Shown one piece after another: positions 1 through 8,664 of a stretch of 53,597 bases of DNA. Made by a program: the position numbers and the translations under genes. The DNA comes from Ruminococcus flavefaciens (lineage in GTDB: Bacteria; Bacillota; Clostridia; Oscillospirales; Ruminococcaceae): contig DBYI01000118.1 of assembly GCA_002310115.1 (NCBI GenBank), positions 19,041-72,637 on the forward strand. The letters run 5' to 3'. Positions within the stretch are counted from its first letter, which is position 1; each line of letters opens with the position of its first letter. Below the pieces are notes generated by a model. The model had not been told where the DNA came from. It ran no database searches and worked only from the letters and a program-made list of their open reading frames with translations.

Positions 1-108
1 CTGCGGGAATGCAGCTGATACGGCTTCCTTCATACCTGTAAGTCCGTCTGCGCAGATGACAAGAATATCCTTAACGCCGCAATTTTTCAGCTCGTTACAG
101 TAAACGTT
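1..108 (-). pseudogene. IS256/Mutator-type transposase fragment, cut by window edge
   Basis: Read on the minus strand, this stretch encodes VYCNELKNCGVKDILVIC, then ADGLTGMKEAVSAAFPQ, which is the core of IS256-family (Mutator-like) transposases. The matching frame begins only near base 108. Upstream of it are short repeats built around CATACAGT and AACG, not the expected preceding transposase residues. The left part lies outside the window, so the element could be longer on that side, but its 5' part is missing here. It is probably an inactive remnant. The family call is firm for such a short piece. Confidence 0.75.
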
Positions 109-167
109 ACACAGGTGCATACAGTAACGTACAGTTTCATACAGTTATCGTTACATACATAAAATTA

Positions 168-210
168 GAGTCGAGGCATTTATGTTTTTTCTACCTCGAC
201 TCGTTTTTTT
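168..210 (+). terminator. Rho-independent terminator
   Basis: GAGTCGAGG at 168-176 pairs with CCTCGACTC at 194-202 and is followed by seven T at 204-210. The T tract points to plus-strand transcription, but no plus-strand gene precedes it in the window. Confidence 0.6.
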
Positions 211-227
211 ACTTTGGGGCTAGGTTT

Positions 228-241
228 GGTTAGCGCTTACC
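228..241. promoter_or_regulatory. cre/LacI-type palindrome
   Basis: GGTTAGCGCTTACC is a near-perfect 14-base palindrome with the AGCGCT core typical of CcpA (cre) and LacI-family operators. It lies in a 430-base stretch without genes (115-547) that otherwise holds only two hairpins. No promoter was found beside it, so its role is unknown. Confidence 0.3.
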
Positions 242-334
242 ATAAAGCTACAAAAACATCAATAATCCGCTAGAAAAAAGAATTGTTTTTGCTTATCTAT
301 AGCAATTTATTACTTGGATCAAGCTCATAATAAT

Positions 335-364
335 AAGTCGGAGTAATTTTAACAACTCCGACTT
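335..364 (-). terminator. Terminator-like hairpin downstream of the HD-GYP gene
   Basis: AAGTCGGAGT at 335-344 pairs with ACTCCGACTT at 355-364, a ten-base stem. On the minus strand it is followed by a broken T-rich run. It is the first stable hairpin after the HD-GYP stop. Confidence 0.5.
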
Positions 365-547
365 TAATATTTATTATACTTTCTAAAGAAGATCATAAAT
401 GAGAGTAAACAAATTCTATTCACTTATGTAGTTATGAATTTTATCGTACTTGTAAATAATCACTTTATAATTCTGAAATTATATTATCATAGATGTAATC
501 AAACTCTAAATAGATTTTTTCATATTTATATTTACTAAAATCGTTAT

Positions 548-2953
548 TTACCTTTTTATACGAACATTCGTTATTGCACATTGATCTCCTGTCAATGCTG
601 TATAAAGTTTAGGAACAGAACCAGTAACTGTTGTTACACAACATATAGCCAATCCACAATATTCAGTGGTAATAGTTATACGTTCATTATCTATGCTGAA
701 CAGTAGTTCGCACTCTTGACCTGCCTTATTTTGAGCTTTCCAATCATTCCAGTCTACAAAGCTTTCAAGCTTACTGACATTTACTCGATTTTCGGAATAA
801 TCATCCTCCTCCCAGCACTCACCGTCAAGACGTACGACAGAAAGTTCTCTGTAGTTTTTCCCATTTACCAGTCCGTTATCTGAGGTATACAGAACAATAA
901 ATGGGCAATGCCACACAAGACGAGCTGTAGGAAGACTCATTGTATGGAATATTAATTTCATACCGTCTGTCACCTCAATGCCTTCGGATATATCCGAACG
1001 CCAGCCATCAACTTGAACATTTGGAATATCACCTGAAGGAGCGTCAATGTAAGATATCTCCTCTGCAATACGAGGTATATATCCATCACCGATTGTCTCG
1101 CCTGTTTTGTAAAAATCTACGTCTTCTATAACACAATATTCTCCTGTTAGAGAAAGATATACATATCTTGTACTGTCGGGTAGCGCGATAATTATTTCGT
1201 GGAAACGAAAACGATTGGAAAGCCTGATTAACAAATGATCCTTAAATCGTACAGCTTCAATATCAAAAGAAATGTTTTCGCCGCGAAGCATAGCTTTTGA
1301 CTCGGCAGAAGCGCCTAAAGTTTCATTTGTCTTTTTTTGTACATTTCTGATATCAACTGGTGTGATTATGCCATCTGATCGTATAATAGCATATTCATTA
1401 TACAAAAGATCTCGACGTTTGCGTTCGTCATCATGAATTCTTCCATCAAGTGAGTCAAAAAGTACATAACTCGGAATATTCTCACGTTTTCGCTCGTCAC
1501 TCATATAACTGCTTAAATGTATGTGTGTAACATTATTCGTAAGAAGAATTCCATCTGAAACAGTGCTCCTGTATGCCTCACAAACAAGTGGTTCAATGTT
1601 TTCAACTGTACTTTTTACTTTGTTTTCTTTCATCATATACTCAGAGTCGAGATCGATGAGGTGTATCATTATCTTTGCGTAGAAAGGATCAAATTGAGTC
1701 CCTATCCCCTTTACTAACTCCTCACGGACAAGTTGCTGAGGTATAGGATCACGATAACTTCTTCTCGAAGTCATAGCGTCATATGCATCGGCAACTGCGA
1801 TTATACGAGCAATATCTGGGATATCCTCCCCTTTCAGTCCAGCGGGATAACCATGTCCATCATAACGTTCGTGGTGAAAATGAGCGCCTATGCTTAGATA
1901 CGGTGACTGACTGATGCTAGAAAGGATCTGCATTCCAATAACAGGATGCATCTTAATAGCGCCATATTCCTCGTCGGTAAGCTTACCTTCTTTATTGATT
2001 ATGCTATCCTTTATTCCGATTTTTCCTACATCATGAAGAAGTGCTGCAAAATAAAGCTCTTCGCATTCTTGTTCATTCTTCTGAGCATATTTAGCGATTT
2101 TTACCGAATATTCAGCAACACGTCGTGAATGTCCGTGTGTGTACTTGTCTTTAGCATCTATTGCATTAGCAAGAGCGGTAGCAGTTTGCTTAAATAGAAG
2201 GTGCATATTCTTCTGCTCATTTCGGACAGCTTCTATTTCATGTTTATTCGCTCTCTCTATCATTCCGTTCATATCAATAAGCTCAATAACGTAGATTATA
2301 ATGACAAGTCCGACAAGCGTTATATTAGTTAATGATATTCCATATGTAAATATCTGTATTATCGAAGATATAAAAGGTACTATAGAAAATAATAGTATGG
2401 AAACACGCATAAGCTTTCCTATACGTTTATAATATTCGATGATAACTGAAAGCTCAAGTACAAGTATTATGAGCGGAAATAGATAGCATATCATAAATCC
2501 GCTTGCACGATGATAACGATTAAATTTATCAAAATAATAGTAAAAATTAGTAAATTGAGATATTATAAGTAATAAAAATGCAACAAAACATAAAACGCAA
2601 GATATCTTAAGACGTCTTGGCGTGTTTTTAATACCAACGTCATATATGAGCAAATTTATAAAATAAAGTGTAAATGAAAGAATAATACCTATTATCAGGG
2701 CAAAAGCCATAAAATTGCTTATTCTAACCATCCAGAACCCCAACGTTGTCGTATTACCGCGATAAAGATATGCCATTCTGTCAAAAATAAGCATAAACAT
2801 TGCGCATAGTTCCAACGAAAGCAATATATACTTTCGCGTGGGTATAAGTGTCTTGTTTATCAATACAAAAAATGCAAGCATTCCGCAAATAAGGCTGAGT
2901 GCAAACATCATATTCAATTGATATTTTGTAAATACATCAACTATAAATTCCAT
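548..2953 (-). CDS. Membrane HD-GYP domain protein (putative c-di-GMP phosphodiesterase)
   Basis: The 801-residue protein has about seven hydrophobic segments in residues 1-235, resembling 7TM sensor modules. An HD-GYP domain follows at about 245-445, and then a roughly 350-residue C-terminal region that I do not recognise. The metal-binding signature is complete: LLHDVGK, later HHERYDGHGYP, then ADAYDAMTSRRSYR. HD-GYP enzymes of this type hydrolyse cyclic di-GMP, here presumably at the inner face of the membrane. Its N-terminus is set by AAAGGGG upstream of the ATG. A promoter lies at 3042-3070 and a hairpin at 335-364, so it is probably monocistronic. The long C-terminal extension is atypical; it contains DSLDGRIHDDERKRRD but no recognised family. 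The function call is firm; the signal and the extension's role are unknown. Confidence 0.88.
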   Translation of the reverse strand: MEFIVDVFTKYQLNMMFALSLICGMLAFFVLINKTLIPTRKYILLSLELCAMFMLIFDRMAYLYRGNTTTLGFWMVRISNFMAFALIIGIILSFTLYFINLLIYDVGIKNTPRRLKISCVLCFVAFLLLIISQFTNFYYYFDKFNRYHRASGFMICYLFPLIILVLELSVIIEYYKRIGKLMRVSILLFSIVPFISSIIQIFTYGISLTNITLVGLVIIIYVIELIDMNGMIERANKHEIEAVRNEQKNMHLLFKQTATALANAIDAKDKYTHGHSRRVAEYSVKIAKYAQKNEQECEELYFAALLHDVGKIGIKDSIINKEGKLTDEEYGAIKMHPVIGMQILSSISQSPYLSIGAHFHHERYDGHGYPAGLKGEDIPDIARIIAVADAYDAMTSRRSYRDPIPQQLVREELVKGIGTQFDPFYAKIMIHLIDLDSEYMMKENKVKSTVENIEPLVCEAYRSTVSDGILLTNNVTHIHLSSYMSDERKRENIPSYVLFDSLDGRIHDDERKRRDLLYNEYAIIRSDGIITPVDIRNVQKKTNETLGASAESKAMLRGENISFDIEAVRFKDHLLIRLSNRFRFHEIIIALPDSTRYVYLSLTGEYCVIEDVDFYKTGETIGDGYIPRIAEEISYIDAPSGDIPNVQVDGWRSDISEGIEVTDGMKLIFHTMSLPTARLVWHCPFIVLYTSDNGLVNGKNYRELSVVRLDGECWEEDDYSENRVNVSKLESFVDWNDWKAQNKAGQECELLFSIDNERITITTEYCGLAICCVTTVTGSVPKLYTALTGDQCAITNVRIKR

Positions 2954-3041
2954 TTATGAGATATCCCCTTTAAATCGGTAAAATTGAAAGAATATATGCT
3001 AATATAACCGATAGCTTTATGGGCGTACTTGACATACTAGT

Positions 3042-3070
3042 ATTATAGCACAACGTCTACAAAATTACAA
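3042..3070 (-). promoter_or_regulatory. Promoter of the HD-GYP gene
   Basis: On the minus strand, TTGTAA (3065-3070) and TATAAT (3042-3047) are separated by 17 bases, about 90 bases before the start codon. Confidence 0.5.
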
Positions 3071-3171
3071 TAGATTTGAAAAAGAATTTACATTCTAGAC
3101 AAAACATGGATACTGACTATTTATGAATCATTAGAACATTTATGATGTATACAAAATAATAAACTTAGTAA

Positions 3172-3205
3172 AAAAGGTGTTTCGCTAACTGCAAAAACAC
3201 CTTTT
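3172..3205 (-). terminator. Terminator of the GH43-like dockerin gene
   Basis: AAAGGTGTTT and AAACACCTTT form the stem, ten bases beyond the stop codon. On the minus strand the stem runs into six T. Confidence 0.75.
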
Positions 3206-3214
3206 AAATATCTG

Positions 3215-5767
3215 TCAATAAAAACTGCCAATCAAAAGCTTACGTATAAGACAAAGATCAAAAACGTCAATCCTACTATCATTGTATAAATCTCCATTTT
3301 CCCAGTTGGATAACGAATCATTCCCCAATAAATAGCGCTGCATGGTCACAAGATCGGCTACAGAAAGTGTTCCGTCGCCATTAACATCCCCTTTTATCTC
3401 TCCTTTATCAGTAATTTCACGTGATGTAAGAGCACATTTGTAAATTTTTATATTATCAATGCTACCTTTAAAATAACTATCATCAGAATAGTATGACTTA
3501 CCTATATAGCAACTTGTATCAGTCCCCATATCAGCAATTTGGCCATGAGTTTCTGTAGTGCTAAGAGTCATAATCCCGTCAATATACAGCTTTGTATCTG
3601 CACCGTTTACTACAAGAGTATAGTTATGCCATTCAGAACCGTTGATATCATAAATAAGCTCTGTTTCGTCACGCCATGAATCAGTAGTAGCTGCTAATCT
3701 GAAAAGATTATCTGCTACACGGAAGAAAATGTATTTTTCATCATTCTTTCCAGCGGCAAATGTAAAGAAATTTCCATTAGATTCTGATTTAATATCCATA
3801 CTAATTGTATAATCTCGGCATCCATCAAGCATTCCTTTGGGGAATTCACCGAAAGTACCTTCACTTCCGTTAAGATACAAAATATGTCCTTTTTCTGCAT
3901 CCTGTTGAATGATTGCCTCGCCGTTAAGGCTAAAATTATCAATGCTTCCTTCGAAATTAATATCAACATAAGGCTTAGGCTTTTCTGCTTTGTTTACATT
4001 AGTTCCAAATACCTTAACCTCATATACTGTGGGAGTATACCAGTTGTTATCGGGATTATTCTGCAATGTAGCATTATGAACATTTAGGCGAACATATCGC
4101 GCTTGTCCAGAAAGCATATCACTGTTGAAACCATAAGTCTTATTAACAACTTCGTTGCTTTTATCAGTATGATCAAGGAGCTTTTTCCAGTTTATTCCAT
4201 CAACGCTTCCCTCAACAGTATATGTGTAGTAACCTTCGGATCCTTTGCAAATATACCATGAGGTCTGGATATTCGTTAAATTACATACTGTTTCAAGATC
4301 TACTTGCAAATAAAAAGGCCATTTTTTATAGTCACCTATAGCTGTGAACGAGCTCTGGTATGAGCCGTCAAAGGCTTTTGCAGGCGAATTTCCAACCTTA
4401 GAAGCAAGCGATGATGAACATGGTTTGTCTTGAGAAAGAAGTTCTCCCTGCTGAACAGGAAAAAGTTCCCCAGTGGATGTACTATATTTAAAGTATGGAC
4501 AATAGTCATAAAATGCAAATCCTTTATCGAAATATAGAGGACAAAGAGTAGTTCCGCTTGTGGAAGAAGCTCTGAGCCAGCGATATGCATGCATTAGATA
4601 ATTTTTATCTTGTAAATTAACAATCCAGCCTGATTGTGATGAAAAAGTTGAAGTATTTCCAATACTGCGCAGCTCGCTCCACTTTCCTTTTAAATCTTTC
4701 GTAACGCTATATGCTCCGCTACTTGGATACCATCCTGCTGCCTGTGAAGTAAAAAGAAAATAATATCCATCTTTTTTTATAAGATTAGGAAATTCACGGT
4801 ACTGATCCTCAAAAAGCGTTGTCACTATCTCAGTGACATCACTGTAATCGTCATTCATACGAAAGATATATATGGTCGCATTTGCTCCCTGCCCTTCTTT
4901 GTTGGCAGCTGCGATAAGATAACCAGTCCCATCATCATCAAAAAAAATAGCCATATCACGAACTTGTATGCCGAGCGGGTTATATACATGATGAACTGTA
5001 AACTGTCCACCGGGAGTTCCTGTGATAACCAGAGCTTTTCCGTCACTATATCCGCTTGGTTTTTCCCAGTGAGCCCATGCGACTACCTTGTTCTTCTCAG
5101 GAATATAATCAATATGAACAGACTCTATCTTACAACTTTCAAGCGCAGAATTTTGAGAACTGTCTGCAACATTCTTACCATTACCGAATCTTTTCCCATC
5201 GTTTGATGTTGTTTCTTCAAGGTAGATATCGTCCTTGCCAGAATGTTTTTTTAGTGAGTAACTGTAGTAAGTGTTGCCTACTTTATATCCATTTGTGTCA
5301 TAGACAAGATTACTTCCCTTCGTATTATCATATGTACTTAGTCCTGAAGGCAAAGCACATGGCGTAAGAGATTTAACGGATGAGTATATTTCTTTACCTT
5401 TTGAATCAACCCGAAGTTGATAATAGTATGTGATTCCTACTACCATATTGTCATCTTCATAAGAGTTTCCTTTGCCTTCATATACCTTTTCAAATCCATT
5501 TTCTGGATTGGTTGAACGGTATAAAGTATAGCTGTCAACAGGTTGTGTAGTTGCCCATTGGAGTTCAGCATGATCTGCAATTTTATTGTCTGCAATACAG
5601 AATAGATTTCCAACAAGTCCTACATCATCAGAAACTACTGTCGATGCTGAAGATGCATAACTTTTTACAATTTTTTCATACTTGATAGCGGCTAGAAGAG
5701 TTGTTGCACAGCATAGTATTGTTAAGATGCGCTTAAATAACCAATATACGCTTATTTTTTTTCTCAT
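3215..5767 (-). CDS. Secreted dockerin protein: Fn3-like, GH43-like propeller, F5/8C, LamG, dockerin
   Basis: This 850-residue protein begins with a basic and hydrophobic signal-like segment (about 1-40). Then come a fibronectin-III-like module (about 50-140), a five-bladed-propeller glycosidase region (about 145-440), a discoidin/F5-8C module (about 445-595), a LamG-type jelly roll (about 605-785) and a C-terminal dockerin (about 793-850). The dockerin repeats are GDVNGDGTLSVADLVTMQ and GDLYNDSRIDVFDLCLI. The propeller carries RDMAIFFDDDG and a REFP stretch, resembling GH43 enzymes of the exo-beta-1,3-galactanase type. Substrate specificity is therefore only suggested. It would act outside the cell, bound to a scaffoldin cohesin. 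AAAGGAG precedes the ATG. It has its own promoter and terminator. Modular assignment is firm; the enzymatic call is moderate. Confidence 0.8.
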   Translation of the reverse strand: MRKKISVYWLFKRILTILCCATTLLAAIKYEKIVKSYASSASTVVSDDVGLVGNLFCIADNKIADHAELQWATTQPVDSYTLYRSTNPENGFEKVYEGKGNSYEDDNMVVGITYYYQLRVDSKGKEIYSSVKSLTPCALPSGLSTYDNTKGSNLVYDTNGYKVGNTYYSYSLKKHSGKDDIYLEETTSNDGKRFGNGKNVADSSQNSALESCKIESVHIDYIPEKNKVVAWAHWEKPSGYSDGKALVITGTPGGQFTVHHVYNPLGIQVRDMAIFFDDDGTGYLIAAANKEGQGANATIYIFRMNDDYSDVTEIVTTLFEDQYREFPNLIKKDGYYFLFTSQAAGWYPSSGAYSVTKDLKGKWSELRSIGNTSTFSSQSGWIVNLQDKNYLMHAYRWLRASSTSGTTLCPLYFDKGFAFYDYCPYFKYSTSTGELFPVQQGELLSQDKPCSSSLASKVGNSPAKAFDGSYQSSFTAIGDYKKWPFYLQVDLETVCNLTNIQTSWYICKGSEGYYTYTVEGSVDGINWKKLLDHTDKSNEVVNKTYGFNSDMLSGQARYVRLNVHNATLQNNPDNNWYTPTVYEVKVFGTNVNKAEKPKPYVDINFEGSIDNFSLNGEAIIQQDAEKGHILYLNGSEGTFGEFPKGMLDGCRDYTISMDIKSESNGNFFTFAAGKNDEKYIFFRVADNLFRLAATTDSWRDETELIYDINGSEWHNYTLVVNGADTKLYIDGIMTLSTTETHGQIADMGTDTSCYIGKSYYSDDSYFKGSIDNIKIYKCALTSREITDKGEIKGDVNGDGTLSVADLVTMQRYLLGNDSLSNWENGDLYNDSRIDVFDLCLIRKLLIGSFY

Positions 5768-5814
5768 AATTTCACTCCTTTAGTATGGGTTTATATTTCT
5801 TTTCTTCTAAAGCT

Positions 5815-5843
5815 ATTATATCATTATAATCTGCTTTATGCAA
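5815..5843 (-). promoter_or_regulatory. Promoter of the GH43-like dockerin gene
   Basis: Minus-strand TTGCAT (5838-5843) and TATAAT (5815-5820) are 17 bases apart. The same TTGCAT-17-TATAAT layout, with CAGAT in the spacer, stands before the dockerin gene at 46239. Confidence 0.45.
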
Positions 5844-5916
5844 TGTTTATATATATATTTCTTTTCATAACACGTATATTTAAATATTAAACGCACCAAT
5901 AATTATCATATTTTAC

Positions 5917-5945
5917 TTGATTTGTAAATGCTACTATGTTATACT
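5917..5945 (+). promoter_or_regulatory. Promoter of the flavin reductase-like gene
   Basis: TTGATT (5917-5922) and TATACT (5940-5945) are 17 bases apart. The expected start of transcription is about 90 bases before the ATG. Confidence 0.5.
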
Positions 5946-6041
5946 GTTTTTATGATAAATGATCGATTGTCATTTCATAGATAATTGATAAGAATCTTAA
6001 AAACAGTGTTTCATTCACTATATTAATTGGAGGTTATAAAT

Positions 6042-6608
6042 ATGAAACTTTCTTTTGACAAGGGCTTTTTTGCTCCATTACCTGTACTTATCTTAGGTAC
6101 TTATGATGAAAATGGTATGCCTAATGCCATGAATGCAGCATGGGGCGGTCAGGTTGGAATGACGCAAATATCTATCAGTCTTTCTAGTTCCCATAAAACT
6201 ACAAATAATATTAAACTAAACAAAGAATTCACTGTAGCTTATGCTACAGCAGAGCAGATAGCAGCTTGCGATTATGTCGGCATTGTATCAGGCAATAATA
6301 TTGATAATAAAATAGAAAAATGTGGTTTCACAATTACAAAGTCAGATAAAATTAATGCGCCAATAATTAATCAGCTTCCGATTGCAATTGAATGTAAGGT
6401 TATAGAAATACAGGAAGAATTTAATGAGACAAGAATTGTTGCAGAAGTTGTAGGACTAAAAGTAGACGAAGAAGTCATGACAGATGGTAAGGTTGATTAC
6501 ACAAAGGCAGGACTTGTAATATATGATACAGTAACAAAATGTTATAGGACTGTTGGCAAAAGTATAGCTGCTGCACGAAGCGTTGGAAAGAAGTTTGATA
6601 ATAACTGA
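6042..6608 (+). CDS. Flavin reductase family (flavoredoxin-like) protein
   Basis: The protein has 188 residues from this ATG and the fold signature of FMN-binding flavin reductase-like proteins. It starts MKLSFDKGFFAPLPVLILGT, followed by NGMPNAMNAAWGG and SLSSSHKTTNNI, features of the flavoredoxin branch that binds FMN and passes electrons to unknown partners. An upstream TTG at 6027 is in frame, but GGAGG at 6029-6033 lies just before the ATG at 6042 and decides the start. The protein is cytoplasmic, with no signal peptide. It is alone between two divergent or convergent dockerin genes, so context does not reveal its partner. The family call is firm; the physiological substrate is unknown. 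Confidence 0.85.
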   Translation: MKLSFDKGFFAPLPVLILGTYDENGMPNAMNAAWGGQVGMTQISISLSSSHKTTNNIKLNKEFTVAYATAEQIAACDYVGIVSGNNIDNKIEKCGFTITKSDKINAPIINQLPIAIECKVIEIQEEFNETRIVAEVVGLKVDEEVMTDGKVDYTKAGLVIYDTVTKCYRTVGKSIAAARSVGKKFDNN

Positions 6609-6687
6609 GTTTTATTTTTCGGTAAATCATTTAGTTAAAGAGGATTAAGATTTTTAATTTTACATAAAAATTTATCTTTATAAAGAT

Positions 6688-6732
6688 GCAGAACAGCCAC
6701 GGTTGGTTTTAAACTTGCCGCGACTGTTCTGC
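6688..6732. terminator. Bidirectional hairpin between convergent genes
   Basis: GCAGAACAG (6688-6696) pairs with CTGTTCTGC (6724-6732). It lies between the ends of the plus-strand flavin reductase-like gene and the minus-strand CE1 gene, with T-rich flanks on both sides. Confidence 0.55.
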
Positions 6733-6768
6733 TATATATCTTAATAGTGACTTAGTAGTTTAATAAAA

Positions 6769-8421
6769 TCATGCTTTGAAGATAAATCTTATGAAGTTAT
6801 ACATCAAAGGAATGACTGTACTGCTGTCGTGAGCACCTCCCGGTACTGAAAGATATATGTTCTCAGTTCCGTGTTCTGTAAATAGATCACTGTACTGCTT
6901 AGGGAAATCATTTACCATATTATCACTCGTTCCTCCAGCAATCATGAGCAAATACGGAGAATACGGCGGATCAATCCTCATATCGTCCTTACTCATAACA
7001 CCAGGGTGTGTCATGAACTGATCCTTTGTTGAGAAAATACCTGGAGCTGGTGCAGCGCCACCGATATATCCAACCTTGTCGCAACATTCTATGCCAATAT
7101 AGAGTGATTCTCTTCCGCCCATAGAAAATCCTGCAACAGCTGTATTTTCACGTCCGGTCTTAACTGGATAATGAGATTCTATATAAGGCATAAGACTATC
7201 AGGAAAATCCTCTACAAAATTATCGTATCCTGGAACATCCGCTTGTCCGTTTCCTGTCTGGGTTGCGTTATTAGGGTCAGTATACTGATTTGTGAATACA
7301 ATTATCATAGGTTCTGCTTCGCCGCTCTTAATGAGGCTTGTAGCTATCTCTCGAACTCCCATGCCATTAACCATAGCAGACTCATCACCGCCATAACCAT
7401 GATTTACATAGAATACAGGATATTTCTTGTTGCTATCATATCCTGGAGGTAACCAAACATTTGCCCCTTTTTCACGATTAGCCTTCTTTGAAAAATATGT
7501 GATATGTTCAAGTTTACCTTCCGCATTTTTCAAAACGTCAGATGGAACATTTGCTGTAACTTTGTCACGAATGGTTGCCATGTAATCAGTTGCCGCCTTG
7601 GTTGCCGTAGTTGTTGTTACTGGTATCGTAGTTGTCGTTGTAGTAGTAACTTTAGGTTTCGTAAACTCAGAAACCTGTGCAAGAACAAATTTTGAAAGTA
7701 TGACAAGATCATTTACTGAAAAACTGCCGTCGCCGTCAAGATCAGCAATCTCCAATATTAAATCTGTGGAGTTAATTAAGGCTTTTCTTGCAACTACTAA
7801 ATCAAATGAGTCTATCCTCTCATCAGTGTTAAAGTCACCCTGTAACATTTTAACTGTGTCGTCATTACTTGCCTTTGTGCCAGTCTTTGCAATCACAACT
7901 TCATCAAGATTTAAACCATCAATACCTGTTTCTGTCTCTACATAAAGTATATATTCCGATCCTTCAGGAAATTGATAATTCGGATTATCCAGCTTTATAT
8001 AATCACCTGATGATTGACCATTTGCTATATGACCGTATACTGTTTTGCCTTGAGTATCTTTGTACTGTAGTGAAAGCATAATATTGCCAGAGCCCGATAC
8101 AGAAGCACTAAAACTGTATTCCTCGCCTGCTTTGAATGCATTATCATCTAGAGTTTTCATAGCTCCGTGCCAAGAACTTCCTCTATCTGAAACTTCAAGT
8201 GAACTATTACCTGCAAAAGCATTGCTTCCTATAGAAACCGAAGCGCCGCCTCTGCCTTTCCAATCATCATAACCATTTTCAAAAGTATCATGACAGTAAA
8301 TGCCATTTGCGTCAAACTCCTGAGCAAAAGTACAAGCAGGCTTTGTAATTCCTGTAGGGAGCGTCAATGTTCCTGCAAGAGCGGCCGCAAGTACAGACTT
8401 GAATGATTTGAATTTTGGCAT
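6769..8421 (-). CDS. Secreted CBM22-like / dockerin / CE1 esterase (feruloyl or acetylxylan esterase)
   Basis: From the ATG with GGAGG upstream (8421) the protein has 550 residues; an in-frame start eight codons earlier lacks a ribosome site. A signal peptide (about 1-33) is followed by a carbohydrate-binding module of CBM22 type (about 40-180, with GRGGASVSI and SSWHGAM). Next come a dockerin (about 194-250, GDFNTDERIDSFDLVV and DLDGDGSFSVNDLVI), a Thr-rich linker (259-273) and an esterase domain (about 300-550). The nucleophile is Ser433 in GFSMGG and the likely catalytic His is 531 in GGAHDSS. CE1 enzymes remove feruloyl or acetyl groups from xylan. The dockerin lies in the middle rather than at the C-terminus. 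Exact ester specificity cannot be read from sequence. Confidence 0.88.
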   Translation of the reverse strand: MPKFKSFKSVLAAALAGTLTLPTGITKPACTFAQEFDANGIYCHDTFENGYDDWKGRGGASVSIGSNAFAGNSSLEVSDRGSSWHGAMKTLDDNAFKAGEEYSFSASVSGSGNIMLSLQYKDTQGKTVYGHIANGQSSGDYIKLDNPNYQFPEGSEYILYVETETGIDGLNLDEVVIAKTGTKASNDDTVKMLQGDFNTDERIDSFDLVVARKALINSTDLILEIADLDGDGSFSVNDLVILSKFVLAQVSEFTKPKVTTTTTTTIPVTTTTATKAATDYMATIRDKVTANVPSDVLKNAEGKLEHITYFSKKANREKGANVWLPPGYDSNKKYPVFYVNHGYGGDESAMVNGMGVREIATSLIKSGEAEPMIIVFTNQYTDPNNATQTGNGQADVPGYDNFVEDFPDSLMPYIESHYPVKTGRENTAVAGFSMGGRESLYIGIECCDKVGYIGGAAPAPGIFSTKDQFMTHPGVMSKDDMRIDPPYSPYLLMIAGGTSDNMVNDFPKQYSDLFTEHGTENIYLSVPGGAHDSSTVIPLMYNFIRFIFKA

Positions 8422-8664
8422 ATTTGATTCCTCCTTGAATGTCAAAATTAATGTTAATATAAAAAATAATCCTTATCATATCAAATATATAATATAACAT
8501 ATTAAATAAGTGTTAAACCCACATTATATATCATTAGGTGGATAAAAAGCAGATTTTTATTTTGTATTATATAAATAAACGTGCTGTATTTTATTATCTT
8601 AATCAAAATTTGATTTTAAATAATATATTTAATTTTAGCTTACTATAAAACACGTATTTTTAAC

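Noticed and set aside
7598..7945. Plus-strand frame of 115 codons starting MVAVVVVTGIVVVVVVV
   Set aside because: It is the antisense of the Thr-rich linker and dockerin of the CE1 esterase.
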